DNA of 64,000 nucleotides from Morchella semilibera (Eukaryota > Ascomycota > Pezizomycetes > Pezizales > Morchellaceae). The translations under genes and the position numbers were made by a program. This document shows, piece by piece, positions 1 through 11,934 of the stretch; within the stretch, counting starts at the first letter, position 1; each line of letters starts with the position of its first letter. The notes under the pieces were generated by a model. The model had not been told where the DNA came from. It did not search any database and saw only the letters and a program-made list of their open reading frames with translations. Location: NCBI GenBank assembly GCA_009192285.1, contig CM018605.1, forward strand, positions 954,530-1,018,529, read 5' to 3'.

Positions 1-2341
1 ATATCCTCATCTATTCAGAAACTTTGGATCAACACCAACAGGATGTACAACAGGTATTGCAAGCTCTAGAAGCCAATGAGGTCCATCTGAAACCAGAAAA
101 ATGCGAGTTTAGTGTGCAGGAAACAAAATATTTGGGTATGATTTTGACCCCTGGAGGAATGAAGATGGACCCTGCTAAGATACAGACAATTGAGGATTGG
201 GAAGTGCCGAAGATAGTGAAAGAGGTTCAGGAGTTTCTGGGGTTTGCCAATTTCTATCGGCCATTAATTGCCTTGACGAAAAAACATGTACGATTTGAAT
301 GGACCCAGAAGGTTGAACAGGCTTTTCAAAGACTGAAAACTGCCTTTACCACCGCAGCAGTGTTGATGCACCCGGATCCTGAGAAAGAATTCATTGTGGA
401 AACAGATGCGTCGGATTATCTGTCGGCAGGGATATTGTCACAACGGGACAATGAAGGAATACTTCACCCAGTTGCTTTCTTTTCCAAGACACATTCGCCT
501 GCGGAGTGCAATTATGAAATTTATGATAAGGAATTACTGGCCATTATTCGCTGTTTTGAAGAATAGAGAGCTCATTTGGAGACAGCCCAATTCCAAGTCA
601 AGGTACTCACGGACCATCGCAATCTTGAGTACTTTATGTCAACAAAATTGTTGAATCGACGCTAAACTCGTTGGGCGGAATTTTTGTCCCAATTCAATTT
701 TGTTATTCAGTACAGGCCGGGAAAGCAGGGAAGGAAGGTGGATATTGTGACAAGGAGGTCTAAGGATTTACCGAAGGAAGGGGATGAAAGGTTGGAACAA
801 CAGAGCAGAGTAGTGTTGAAGAAGGAAAATTTAGATACAAGAATAGGTTTGTTAGCGGGCTCTTTGGCAAATGAAACCGCTGAAGGATCGTCTCCCATAC
901 GTGATCTATTTAACAAGGCTTACCAGTGTGATAGTTTTCCAAATAGAGTTCTATCCTTACTCCGAAAGGGCGTTCGACAATCGAAAGAAATTTCGTTGGC
1001 TGAGTGTAAGGAAAGCGAGGAAGGGTTATTGCTCTATCGGAATACACTCTATGTCCCTGATTATGATGAACCTAAGCTCTACCTACTACGGGAATACCAC
1101 GATAAACCTTCTGCTAGACACTCTGGACGATCGAAGACATTAGAACTCCTGATCCGTAATTATTATTGGCCGACCATGCGGAAATATACAGACCGCTATG
1201 TTCAGAATTGCCATACTTGCCGGCGGAGTAAAGCGAGTCATAATCCTCTTCAAGGAGTCCTACGACCGCTATCGGTACCCAAGGGACCCTGGACAGATAT
1301 AACAATGGATTTTGTAACCGGGCTACTAGAAAGTAATGGGTTTAATACTATCCTTATGGTAGTAGATCGGTTAACGAAAATGAAACATTTGATTGCCACA
1401 ACAGAAAATGTGAATGCTAGGGATCTGTCTCGTCTATACCTGGAGCAGGTATGGAACTTACACGGGCTACCAGAAACTATTGTTTCAGACCGAGGGACAC
1501 AGTTCACCGCTGAGTTTTGGAAGAACCTCTGTGATCGTTTGGAAATTGCTCCTCGATATTCCACCGCCTTTCCTCCACAAACCGACGGGCAAACGGAAAG
1601 AACTAATGCGATTATGGAACAATATCTCCGCAGCTATGTATCATATCAACAGGATAACTGGGCTGATTTTTTCCCCCTTGCCGAGTTTGCTACGAATAAT
1701 CATATTTCCGAAACTACTAATATGTCTCCCATTCAGGCTAACTATGGGAGACATCCGAGAATGACATTCAGACCATTGCAACATGGGCAGACAGTAAACA
1801 AAGATCAGACTAATGAGTTGGTACGGGAGATGTTCCAGGTTTTTGATTTTTTGAAAAGCGAGATGTTTAGAGCTCAGAAGATACAGGAGGAAATGGCCAA
1901 TTTACATCGAACCCCAGCACCTCGATATATGGTCAGCGATTCTGTGTGGCTTTCTACTCAAAACATTGCAACAAAACGACCCTCAAAGAAACTCGATTGG
2001 AAGCAGATTGGGCCCTACCGAGTTAAACGAATTGTAAGCCCCTGTGCTTACGAGCTGGAACTACCTGTTTCTATGAATATAAACCTGATATTCCATATTT
2101 CACTACTGTCGCTGGTTATGAACAATCCTGTTCCAGGACAGATTGCTGAACCACCCCCACCAGTGGAAATCGAGGGGGAGACTGAATGGGAAGTTGCAGA
2201 AATATTGGATTCTAGGAAGAGTGGACGGCGAGTGGAGTATTTGGTTAGATATATAGGATACGAAAAACCTTCCTGGCAGCCATGAAACGATCTTGAACAT
2301 AGCCCTGAAGTTCAAAAAGTTTTTCATGATCAATATCCTTC
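1..2341 (+). pseudogene. A-family Ty3/gypsy pol fragment (RT C-terminus, RNase H, integrase, chromodomain)
   Basis: The fragment opens inside reverse transcriptase just after the YLDD region and runs through RNase H ([20 protein letters not shown]), the integrase zinc domain (NCHTCRRSK), the integrase core ([28 protein letters not shown]) and a chromodomain (WEVAEILDSR, LVRYIGY). It is dead. About 30 bases of RT are missing near 260, a tryptophan codon has become TAG at 564, a glutamine codon has become TAA at 662, and a stop at 2283 interrupts the chromodomain tail. It is about 90% similar by eye to the A1 pol on the other strand at 46454-49303. It breaks off exactly where an A LTR in opposite orientation begins at 2342, so its polypurine tract and 3' LTR are absent. 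The 5' part lies outside the window. Confidence 0.93.
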
Positions 2342-2975
2342 TGTGACGGAGTAACCCGACGCAAAGAAGAAGATGACAATGATGACGTAGGAAGACCCGA
2401 GGGACACAGCTTCGGCGATGAGGAGACTGACGAAGACAAGGGCGACGCCAGGCAGGCACAAGCACAAGCACCGACGAAGGCAAAGGCAAGGGCAAAGACG
2501 CAGAAGCGCAGAGCAGGGAGAGTGAGGACCAGATGGACCTCAACGAGAACGATGAGAAATACTATGAGTTTCCTCTTGTTAGAGGATCGAGTCTTTGGTA
2601 CGAGAGGCTATGGCTTTGGAAATAGGAGTAGATTCCTATGTACCGATATAACAGGAAGATGAGACGAAGAGAAAAGAAAGAAAGAACTAAGAAAAACATC
2701 TATCCCCGCTATTTAACACACCTCCTCCACCGGTTCGCTATGACTCACACTTTCACCTGTAGAACCCCATAGAAACCCATCGCTACCACACCTCGTAATC
2801 CTCCCCAGCATCTCCGCTATTCTACATTACCAATCCATCACGCCATCGAAACTCCTAGAACTCAATGACGACAACCTCCATCTCGCGCTCCCAACCCTCG
2901 CTTAACATTACTCTAACAACCACAACCATACCTCGCCTACCGAACTATCGGGACAGATGCCAAGACACCGGGACA
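2342..2975 (-). repeat. A-family LTR, complete
   Basis: On the plus strand it runs from TGTGACGGAGTAACCCGACG to CCGGGACA, the reverse complement of the A LTR (634 bp). The left flank is A pol (CCTTC) and the right flank is AAATC inside another A LTR. The flanks do not form a TSD, so this is a recombined LTR rather than a clean solo insertion. Confidence 0.88.
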
Positions 2976-3177
2976 AAATCCCTCGCTACCACACCTCGTA
3001 TTCCTCCCTACCATCTCGCCAATTTCTATTACCAATCCTCCTTGCAACCGAACCCCATAGAACCCAATGATGACAACCTCACTTCATTTCACCCCATTCT
3101 CGCTTAATATAACTCTATCCGTTACAACAGCACTATGACTACCGAACCATCGGGACTAATACCAAGACGCCGGGACA
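2976..3177 (-). repeat. A-family LTR, fragment resuming at AAATC
   Basis: Starts AAATCCCTCGCTACC, the middle of the A LTR, and ends in the normal CGGGACA terminus. The missing left part of such an LTR, broken at exactly the same AAATC, is found at 45371-45798. Its right flank is F-type gag. Confidence 0.8.
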
Positions 3178-3401
3178 CAAACTCTTGTCTGGTTTGAGTG
3201 TGTTGGGCCCAGCTAGCGTCCCGTTCTGTCTTCCATCGATCTCTTTCAAGCATAAGGGTGAGGAGATATATATAATGATAGTGTTGGTCCTTGACTGCTT
3301 CAAACTCCTCAAACATTTGAGGGATTCAGTAATTGCCATCGAGGGTGACCCCATCCATGATGAGGGCTGGGAGAGGAGGTGGAGGAGGAGAAGTAGACAT
3401 A
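3178..3401 (-). pseudogene. F-type gag, N-terminal fragment
   Basis: Read leftward from an ATG at 3401, this matches the start of the intact F gag at 28906: a proline-rich start, then DGVTLDGNY, FEEFEAVKDQHYHY, ERDRWKTERDAS and TRQEF, roughly the first 70 residues. An in-frame TGA replaces a glutamine codon after GNY. The copy is cut by A LTR sequence at 3177. The rest of a gag of this type, from a proline-rich linker onward, lies on the same strand at 43956-45370; about 50 residues between the two parts are missing from the window. Confidence 0.8.
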
Positions 3402-3425
3402 AATATGGGTGTGCACAGTGCGTAA

Positions 3426-3572
3426 TCTCAAGGGGGCATCAGGGGTGTGACTTCGTTCCACAGGATCTGTAATAGTAATAGTGATACCTCTAAGAGGGGG
3501 AGGTATATCAAAGAGAATAAAGAGGTAGCGATAGTCATTAGTATATAATAGAGACTATAATAAATTTGTATG
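3426..3572 (-). repeat. F-family LTR, 3' portion
   Basis: Starts TCTCAAGGGGG, the reverse complement of the F LTR end, and continues through the region equivalent to ACTATCGCTGT and TATTATAGTCTC. It is interrupted at a TA dinucleotide by the mariner-like element at 3575. It would be the 5' LTR of the gag fragment at 3178-3401. Confidence 0.8.
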
Positions 3573-4027
3573 TACTTTACCGCGGACCTATAAAAATATC
3601 AGTTTAAATCAAAGCTGATTTTAGTCTGATATCAAGCTTTTATGATTTTATGCCCGATATTTTAGTTCAGGACTTAATTAGCCTGTGGTTTCACTAAAGC
3701 TGAGATTTAGTGAAGATTATGATATATGATAATGCCGATATAAAACTGATTTCATTCACTGAAGAATCTAGATGCGTAGGTAGGCCAGCACCCACGCTTC
3801 TTCTAGCATAGGTGAATTTCACAAATAAAACTCTGGATTATTTCTCGATTTAATATGTACATTTGCCTAACTATCTCCACTGGAGACGCCTGCCTGCCTA
3901 CCTGCCTGCCTACCATGCTTACTTGATTCACTACTTGATTCTGTACCCTTAGGTACAGTGATTCCGTACTTTCAGGTACGGTGCGATGCGGTGCTGTACG
4001 GCCGAGAGGCTGTACTTGATTCCGCTG

Positions 4028-4912
4028 TTTCATGGATACATTAGGATCAGGGAACTGGAAGGATTGGCAAGGGTGGAATTACTGTTTGTTAGGAAGAAGA
4101 GATGAGTCAGAATAGATTCTATGGGTTTCTGTTACGCAAAGTGGTGGGTAATACTTGAAGTTACGCGAGTATCACGGCTCCGACTCCTGTACCTCGCCTC
4201 TCGCCAAGGCTTCTGCGGTACAGGGTGGTTGAATAGTATCGGTCGATGTCGGAAGTAGAATGATGGGTTAGGAAGGAGCTCGGGTAATGGAATGTAAGCG
4301 CTAGGCAGGATTGGGTGGTAACGGGATAGAATTGGGGTTATTGGGAATAGTATGGGTGGTACGAGAGAATAGGAGTTCTATGGGATTCTATGGTATGAGT
4401 TATCGGTGTGAGGGGAAAGTTGTATATATAGTATTCGCTTTTCCTATGTTTCTGCCTCTCTAGGCAACGTCTTCTTTCTGTTAGCAATACATGACTTTGG
4501 CTTCGGCCCTCCAGTTCTTGCCTCGTCCCCGAACCTGAACCTGAACCTGAACCTGCCTCGCCTCGGTTATCTCCTGAGCCGACCCTGCCTCTGCCCTCGT
4601 CCCTGTATCTACCCCGCTTAGCCCTTGACCCGGCCCCGCCCCGTAAGAGCGAGGGTATGAGTCAGGCTTAGTGACAGAGTAATAGGTATATGAGGGAAGC
4701 AAAACCGCCTACTCGTGTACTTTCTTTCTTTCTCTTTTCTCTTTACGTAACGTCTTCTATATCTACATACCAATCTATTATAGTCTCTATTATATACCAG
4801 TGACTATCGCCACCTCTTTATTCACTCTCATATACCTCCCCTTCTTGGAGGAATCGCTGTTACTATTACGAACCCTGTGGAACGAAGCTACACTACTGCC
4901 ACCCCCTTGAGA
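4028..4912 (+). repeat. Solo F LTR inside M1-L (itself split by a B LTR)
   Basis: TTTCATGGAT...CCCTTGAGA, about 400 bp after removing the B LTR. Flanks are CGCTG and CGCCG, a 5-bp TSD with one change. The M1 copy on the right has the unoccupied target (CTTGATTCCGCCAGCAC near 12772-12790), which confirms the insertion. Confidence 0.87.
4170..4648 (+). repeat. Solo B LTR with TSD GCGAG
   Basis: TATCACGGCT...CCCGTAAGA, 479 bp, flanked by GCGAG on both sides (4165-4169, 4649-4653) and inserted in the F solo LTR. It holds a tandem CCTGAA tract near 4530-4558 and the AGGCAACGT motif that marks the start of R in this family. Confidence 0.9.
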
Positions 4913-5035
4913 CGCCGGCACGCTCATTTGGATTTGCTGAATTCACTGGATTAGATCCTGGATTCACTGGATTCGCTGGATTGGGTGCCTAATTCACCGA
5001 TTAGCTCGTATCCTAATGATGATAATTGATTGGGG

Positions 5036-5865
5036 GGAGGGTACTAGTGTAGATGAAGCCGTAGAGATGAAGCTGTAGAGATGAAGCCGTAGAGATGGAG
5101 CTGTAGAGATGAAGGTGTAGAGTGTCCTAGTATTTTAGCATCGGTCCCGAGGGTTCGGTAGGCATAGCGCTGTTGCGATGGATGGAGTTAGGCTAAGCGA
5201 CAATGGGGTGAGATGAGGTGAGGTTGTCGTCATTAGGTTCTATGGGGTTCGATGGTGTGATGGATTCGTAATAGGAATTGGCGAGATGGTGGGGAGGAAT
5301 ACGAGGTGTGGTTGTGACGATTTCTGAGAGTTTCCATGAGCTGATGTATGAGTCATAGCGGGCTAGTTGGGGAGAGGTATTAAATAGCGAGGATACTAGA
5401 TGTTTTCCTTAGTTCTTTCTTTCTTTTCTCTCCAAGTCTATCTCGTCTTTTTGTTATCTCGGTACACAGGAATATACTTCTATTTCTAAACCATAGTTCC
5501 TCGCCTCTAAAATCTTGTCCTCTTTAAAAGGAAAACTCATAGTACCGATCATCGTTCTCGTTGAGGTCCATTCGGCCCTCACTCTCTCTGCTCTGCATCT
5601 TTGTGCCCTTGCCTTTGCCTTTGCCTTTGCCTTTGACGGTGCCTGTGCTTGTGGCTGCCTGGTGTTGTCCCTGTCTTCGTCAGTCTCTTCATCACGTAGG
5701 CTGTGTTCCTTGAGTCGTTCTACATCATCATTGTTATCTTCTACTTTGCGTTAGGTTACTCTATTACGTAGAGATAAAGATGCAGAGGTGTAGAAGTGAA
5801 GATGTAGAAAAGGTGTAGTAGAGGAGATGAAGCTGTAGGGGAGATGAAGCTGTAGAGGACGCAGA
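5036..5865. repeat. Minisatellite GTAGAGATGAAG in M1-L, split by an A LTR
   Basis: Imperfect 12-14 bp units (GTAGAGATGAAGCC, GTAGAGATGAAGCT and variants) occupy 5046-5122 and resume at 5769 after the A LTR insertion. The inverted counterpart in M1-R is at about 12517-12655. Confidence 0.8.
5123..5768 (+). repeat. Solo A LTR with TSD TAGAG
   Basis: TGTCCTAG...CTATTACG, 646 bp, flanked by TAGAG (5118-5122 and 5769-5773). It is diverged from other A LTRs (the terminal CACA has become TACG). It lies within the minisatellite of M1-L. Confidence 0.88.
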
Positions 5866-6100
5866 TATATCCAAGTCCACAGACCTAACCCTATCCTGCT
5901 GAGAGTTTTTTATAATCTGATTTTTATTCGCACATGCTATTCTCTAGAAAGAGCCTGATCGAGCCTTATTTGGCCCTAATTAGGCACCAAATATTCAAGA
6001 TTATTGCCTAAACAGGTTGAAATACAGGCATATATCAGGCTCGTATCAGCTCTAGGTCTACAAAACGGGCTGATATTTTATACGGTCGGGCGGTACAGTA

Positions 6101-7749
6101 GGTATGCTATATTCATCGTATGTTTTACCATCTTTTCTCCAGTTCAATAATTATTCTTTCCATATTCACGATAATGAACTGCCTCTCGAATTGGCTTCCC
6201 ATCAGTATCTAATGGCCACGTAACATTTGAGAGTAGCTCTTACCAGACACGTTATCTGGTACTCTTAGAATACCACTAGGAGTGATAAAAGCCGATACGA
6301 TAATCCCTTCCACGTGCCTTGGATCTAATTGGATGATATCCCTTTTGCATCCAGCCTTTCTCTTGCCATCGTTTGCATTAAAAGTAGACTCATCATGTGT
6401 GACTAAGACCGAAGGTTTCTCCCCAACTTCTAAAGAATCCGATAAAACCCATTTTGTATTTCCATCTCCATCAATTTCAAATTAGATAAATCGCCGCTTA
6501 TGTGTCCTCCAATCTGGTATGAATACCTCCATTCTGTGCTTTATTCATGCCCGTCAATGTATTACACCCTTCCTGACAGTATCAAAAACGAATCCCATTT
6601 TGTTTAACCAGCGTCGTGCAGTTCTTGCTCTTATATGGTTACCATCTGGTCCATATCGATCGGGAATAAGACCGTAGATATGGCATGTCTCCAACTATCA
6701 AAAATAGCTTTTTCCTCCCTTCTTGAATCAAGATATATGCCAATTGCTTTCGCCAAACTGTATGCCGTAAGGTCTTATATAAATTAGCAACTTCAATTTA
6801 AATTTTGAAAAGACGGATTGGTTCAAGTTCCAGACCCGGGTCAGTCATAGTAGATGGACAACAACATACCTGCTTCAGAAACAGCAGAAATCCACTCTCG
6901 TACTGATAATTGAACCCCTTCGTCATTAAACCAGGATGCTGTTTTCAGCCATACAACCTTGCCGGCCTATTTCTATATATCTGTCCCTTTTCCAAGAAAG
7001 TTCCCAACTGGATAAGCTCCTGGGAAGGGTATGCACCTTTTCCTACAGATCTAGCAATAGACAGTGCTAGTTGCTCCCGTGTATCTGTACTCCTTTTTCC
7101 CTTCGAAACTTGAATATGTAAAAAAAACAGAACAGCTCGGTGCCTAGTGAGGTTTTGTCCTATCAAAAGTGATTGATTTTTGCTTGAGCGAAGCCTCTTC
7201 CCTAAATCAGCTATTGCCAATAAGTGATCCCGGACCCAAAGATCTTCTGAAGATAGTGATTGTTGTTTAATACGGGTTGATAAGCTTGAACTACTATGTT
7301 GAAGAAAACCTTGAGTCAACGGCTTGCAGTTCTTTGCTGCAATCCTTAGATCCTCAAGCCGTCTCCCTTCCCTTTATTGTGATCGCTTAGACAAAGTACT
7401 GGAGCGCTGATATCTTGTTTTCTTATAAGGGGCATTTTTGGCCAAGGCTCGTTCCATGGTCCTATCAGATGCTGACTGGCAGTCCTCAGGAATAGGGTCC
7501 TCTTCCTCTCCTTCAGTATACTCGCATTCCTCCTCACTTTCATTTCGTCATCACTATCCATCTTGTGTTCTGTCTGACATCGCTCATCCTCCTCCTCCAT
7601 ATCCAACCGGTCAATAAGGTTTTGGGGGGATAATCCCATATTCGCTCGGCGTTCTCGGCGTTCTCGGCATACTGCTGTGTCCTCATATTTCTTGCAGCTT
7701 GAAGCTGGCGCAGTCTTTTAGATATTGGCGGCATGCTATTGAATCCCAC
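6101..7749 (-). pseudogene. Mariner-like (DDE) transposase, truncated
   Basis: Read leftward, a basic N-terminus (PPISKRLRQLQAARNMRTQQ) is followed after a frameshift near 7560-7640 by a helical region ending RHRAVLFFLHIQ and TREQLALSIARSVGKG. A further frameshift near 6940 precedes a conserved segment at 6364-6408 with LVTHDESTFNANDG, which holds the first catalytic Asp of this group of fungal DDE transposases, and another precedes EYGKNNY and TGEKMVKHTMNIAY. The protein then stops at the insertion of M1-L at 6100, so the rest of the DDE domain is gone. Several stops and frameshifts show it is inactive. I saw no terminal repeats of its own. The family call rests on remembered similarity to fungal mariner-type transposases and is fairly safe at the superfamily level. 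Confidence 0.75.
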
Positions 7750-8085
7750 TCACTATATATTAGAAAAGACTCGCATAAAGAGAATAGATTAGACAATAGA
7801 TACCCACTAACAGAGATCTCAATAGAGTTACAATATGGCTTCTGCGGGATAGGATCGTAGGGCTGGGGCCAGGTGCGACTGTTGGATTGTGGGAATGTGG
7901 GGCCGGGAGGGGAGAAGAGACCTCGCTTTAGGACCCTGATTCTGATTCACCTTACATAATCACCCTCCAGCAAAAGTCGCGCTGAGCCTCCGGTTACAGG
8001 TGTCCGCCACCTTAGTCTGTCGGGCGGAGCACAACTACATTCACTTTTCCCGTAATAAGGAAATAAATGACAATGAGAGTCTCTT
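7750..8085. other. Intergenic, no gene seen
   Basis: Separates the transposase start (leftward) from the aldehyde dehydrogenase start (rightward), so any promoters here are divergent. GC-rich from 7860 to 8030. No open frame or repeat I could support. Confidence 0.5.
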
Positions 8086-10368
8086 TTGACTTTCTCGTCA
8101 GTGGCTTCACTGTTGGGTGTTCGATCTCACGAGATGATTTCTCCTTTTCTTCCTTGGATAACTCCAATAGCTCCCTACTTTCGGCTCAGTCCTCTCGCAA
8201 TATCTATCGTCACTTTAATTACCTCCATTATAGCATTTCGCTATTGGCAAGCTCTGGAGTATGCAGCAGTATCCTACACAATCCCGATACCAGAGCAATG
8301 TAGTGATGAATGGATAGGTGATATCCTGGACAAGCCTTGCATTAGGGTTTGTGAAGCTTATCCCTGGATGATGTTATTAAGGCTTATGGATGAGTGGAAG
8401 GCCCCTACAGATGACAAAATAAGATGTTATTGCCCTGCGAATGGGAGGCTTTTAGCGGAAATCACACCAGCGTCTCCAGAAGATATCGACAACGCGATTG
8501 CAAAGTCCGCTGCAGCCCAGAAACAATGGGCTAGGACATCGTTTAACGAACGAAGAAAAGTTCTCAGGACTCTTCAAAAGTATGTGCAAAGAGCAGCTCA
8601 TGCCATATATTTCTTAGTCTAACTTCTTGCAGATATATACTATCAAATCGAGATATGATAATTAGAGCCGCTTGCCTTGATTCAGGTAAAACGCGTATCG
8701 ATGCCTCCTTGGGCGAGATCTTAGTTTTGGTTGAGAAAATCAGGTGGATACTCGGGTACGGGGAGAATGCGTTGAAACCTAACAAAAGGCCTGTTTCGTG
8801 GCCGTTAATGTGCTATAAAAAAGCGGAAGTACGATACGAACCTTTGGGTGTTGTCGGCGCTTGTGTTTCCTGGAAGTACGTGCCACAGACCTACAGTCTA
8901 ACATTATAATTCGTATAGCCATTGGACATATCTAACCTGCTCTTTTCACTTCTGTAGTTATCCGGTCCGTTTGTGCTATGCAAATTTAGTCAAGATTATT
9001 GGGGTATACATAACTGACCCAGCTGCAGTTTCACAACCTACTTTGTCCTATTGTGAGTTCAATTTTTTGCCGGCAATGGGATAATTGGTAAGTTCATACA
9101 AGTCTAATTGTTAAAAACCTATCGAATATTAACAGTCAACCCAGTCAAGGGGAGTGAAAACACAGCTTGGAGTTCCCATTATTTCATCACGATTGTAAAA
9201 GGTGCTCTTGAGGCCTGTGGACACGATCCGGGTCTAGTACAGGTAAGGCCCAGTCTCCTAGGTCCCGCGGTATCAGCATTGGCTTATGCTGTATAAGTCT
9301 ATTACATGCTGGCCCGAGGTTGCTCCACATCTCACATCTCACGCGAGGATATCCCACTTAACATTCATCGGGTCACGTCCGGTTGCCCACCATGTTGCTG
9401 CCTCAGCCTCCAAATCATTAACTCCTCTCTGTATTGAACTCGGCGGCAAAGATGCGGCTATCATCCTCGATGATGTTCCAAACCTGAACAAGTTATCATC
9501 AATCCTCATGCGCGGCGTATTTCAGAGCGCTTCGCAGAATTGCGTGGGCATCGAGAGGGTGATCGCGCTCCCAAATATCTATCCTCGCCTTGTCAATATC
9601 CTTGAAGAGAGGATAAAACTTCTTAGGGCCGGATCAATCTTGGACGGTGACGAAGTGGATTGCGGAGCAATGATCTCATGTTCTAGCTTCGATAAACTCG
9701 AGGGATGGATACACGAAGCGGTCCAAAAGGGCGCCAAGTGCCTTGTAGGTGGGAAGCGATACGTGCATCCTAAACACCCCAAAGGGCATTACTTTGCACC
9801 CACACTTCTCATTGACGTAACTCCTGAGATGTTGATTGCGCAAAACGAGACATTTGCCCCGATATTCGTGTTAATGAAGGCCCGTGACGTCCAAGAAGCC
9901 ATAGATATCACGAATGGGACTGATTTTGGTCTTGGCGGGTCTGTTTTTGGAAGAAGTAAAAGTGACCTTGAAAAGGTTGTTCGAGAAATGAAGAGCGGAA
10001 TGGTATCGGTCAATGACTTTGGGGTTTACTACCTTAACCAGTCCCTCCCATTTGGTGGGGTCAAAGGCTCTGGGTACGGACGGTTTGCGGGAGAGGAAGG
10101 TTTAAGAGCTGTTTGTAATCTGAAGGCAGTTTGCGAGGATATGTTCCCTAGCTTTATCAGTACTACAATACCATCAGTTGTAGATTATCCTATTAGGAAT
10201 GGGGATAGAGGTTTTAACTTCACCGCAGGCACGTTCAAGACCCTTCCTCTACACCTCTTAATTCTAACTAAGTTCTTATCTTTTTTCATAGGATTGATTG
10301 AGTTAGCATATGGTGAGACTTGGAAAAGGACAATAGGCGGGTTTTGGAAACTGGTCGCGAACGTGTAG
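8086..10368 (+). CDS. MSC7-like membrane aldehyde dehydrogenase, intron-containing
   Basis: Aldehyde dehydrogenase of the yeast Msc7 type; it would oxidise an aldehyde with NAD(P), substrate unknown. Proposed exons are 8086-8346, 8401-8579, 8633-8875, 8958-8964, 9029-9087, 9145-9242 and 9298-10368, with GT-AG introns. The first intron is 54 nt, in frame and the least certain. The joined product is about 638 residues, close to yeast Msc7 as I recall it. Visible features: an N-terminal membrane helix (IVTLITSIIAF), CLDSGKTR, WNYPFHN, FAGNG, the catalytic Glu in ELGGKD, the nucleophilic Cys in SQNC, and a second hydrophobic stretch near the C-terminus, fitting endomembrane anchoring. Odd points are a 7-nt exon and one extra T in the T6 run at 9063-9068 that shifts the frame; this may be an assembly error or a lesion. 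It is the only clear host-type gene here and may be an isolated survivor or a decaying copy. Confidence 0.85.
8958..8964 (+). other. Candidate 7-nt micro-exon of the aldehyde dehydrogenase
   Basis: TTATCCG lies between an acceptor (TTCTGTAG, 8957) and a donor (GTCCGT, 8965). Joining TGG AA, TTATCCG and TTTCAC restores the conserved WNYPFHN, and no single longer intron does so. Confidence 0.55.
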
Positions 10369-11748
10369 GAGTTGGATACAGCAATATTGAGTGGCAAGGG
10401 GCTTGATTTGAGGGGTTTTGTGATGTTGATGGATTGGGAAATTCTCCAAGTTTCCATACATCCGTGTGGTTTAAAGGGTTATGCAAAATGGATTAGGGAA
10501 CATTTCCTGTGAAAAAATATTGCCAACAAAATATCGTGGGAGTTGAGAAAACTCACCGCTATGGCAATAGTGGTAATCAACGTGTGCCGGGTTGCGTTGA
10601 GGCCTGTAAAAAAAGGTTAGCAACTGCGAGAGAATTGAAAATTATTTAGCAGCTGAGAACTCTGAACAACTTTTAACGATGCCACAATCTTCTGAGAAAG
10701 CAAAACTTCTGTGGTGCCTTCGTGCTCTGGAGGTTGCGGAGAGGTTACTTGACCTGATATGTCGGATCACGCTGATGGAACGTTACGCGGGCCTTTTGCG
10801 GAACCATACAGCGGTTTAGACTGTACTTTAGGGGTGAATTCGGATTTTGAGTTAGACCTCGAGCTGGAGTCTGGGGAGGAGTTTGAGCTAGAGGATCCGC
10901 AGCTATATTCTGCAATTGGAACTTCTTTCAGCACGTACCTAAATCGACATGATAGAACTGTTGAAGACTAGGAGGTACTGAGTACCTCGTGGGGTGACTT
11001 CAAGGCTTGCCAATGCCACAACAATTGAAGTTTGGTTCCATCAGCTTTTTGACAATACGTAGAAAGAACAGAGACTCCCTTGATTCACTTGCCACAACTA
11101 TCCAACCCAACCCGATTTTTCAAAACGGATCATCATGTGCACCCCAAAGACCAATCCGGTATCAATTGGCTGTTTTTGATATGTTCTTTAGTGGGGGAGG
11201 GGAGTGAACACATCAGTACAGCACTATCACCTGGGATAGGTGTTGGGACGGTTCAGCTCCAAATGAAAAGAGTGTTTCATTTGCTTATTGCTATGAAATC
11301 AACGTACAAGTGACATATCGGAGAAGCAAGGGAAGCTCATAAACTAGATGTTTCGGCATTTGGGTGTGTTAGATGTGTTGGCGGTACCTTTATTAATTTG
11401 AGATATACATCATCATTCGTCAATTGGTACTATTACTTGTTTCAATAAAGGAACATATCTTATAAGTCACCGGCTTAACGGCGTCAAAAGCACCTACTAG
11501 AACAAATCGTAGAGCCTTTTTCCTACGTTCATGCCGTAGGGGGTGCAAATCCACGTGTCTGTGATTAGTGTTAGCGGTTTGGCGCTTAAATACAGTACCA
11601 GAAATCGGGGTGGTTTCAGTACCGTAGTGCTGCGGTAGTATTGCTAGAAGGCGGCAATTGCTGACAATACCAGCATTTTGGAAAATTAGGGTATTTAGGA
11701 GAATACCATAGAAATACCGTAGCACTACTTTATGCACTATCAAACACA
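10369..11748. other. Unassigned region downstream of the aldehyde dehydrogenase
   Basis: It contains a 70-residue acidic open frame (10759-10971, plus; FELDLELESGEEFELEDPQL) and a 109-residue frame on minus (11420-11749). I recognise neither, and both could be chance. No LTR, MITE or tandem repeat is evident. Confidence 0.4.
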
Positions 11749-11934
11749 TACTGTACCGCCCGACCGTATAAAAATATCAGCCTGTTTTGTAGACCTAGAG
11801 CTGATACGAGTTTGATATATGCTTTATCTATAGGATATGCTATATTTCGGCCTGTTGAGGCAATAATCTTGATATTTGGTGCCTAATTAGGGTCAAATAA
11901 GGCTCGATCAGGCTCTTTCTAGAGGATAACATGC

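Larger units (their letters stand above)
3575..6098 (+). mobile_element. M1-L, mariner-like non-autonomous element carrying nested LTRs
   Basis: Outer end CTTTACCGCGGACCTATAAA and inner end (reverse complement) CTGTACCGCCCGACCGTATA are imperfect terminal inverted repeats of about 30 bp. Both ends abut TA, the duplication expected for Tc1/mariner-type elements. Removing the nested F solo LTR (with its internal B LTR) and the A solo LTR leaves about 1.0 kb, which aligns along its whole length, inverted, with 11751-13830. There is no coding potential of its own. It is inserted between an F LTR fragment on the left and the transposase pseudogene on the right, truncating the latter. Confidence 0.82.

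Noticed and set aside
6101-6485. Rightward frame at 6282-6485 as a gene
   Set aside because: The opposite strand encodes the conserved THDESTFNANDG transposase block.
8086-10368. Aldehyde dehydrogenase as part of a metabolic gene cluster
   Set aside because: No other biosynthetic, transporter or regulator gene is present within the window.
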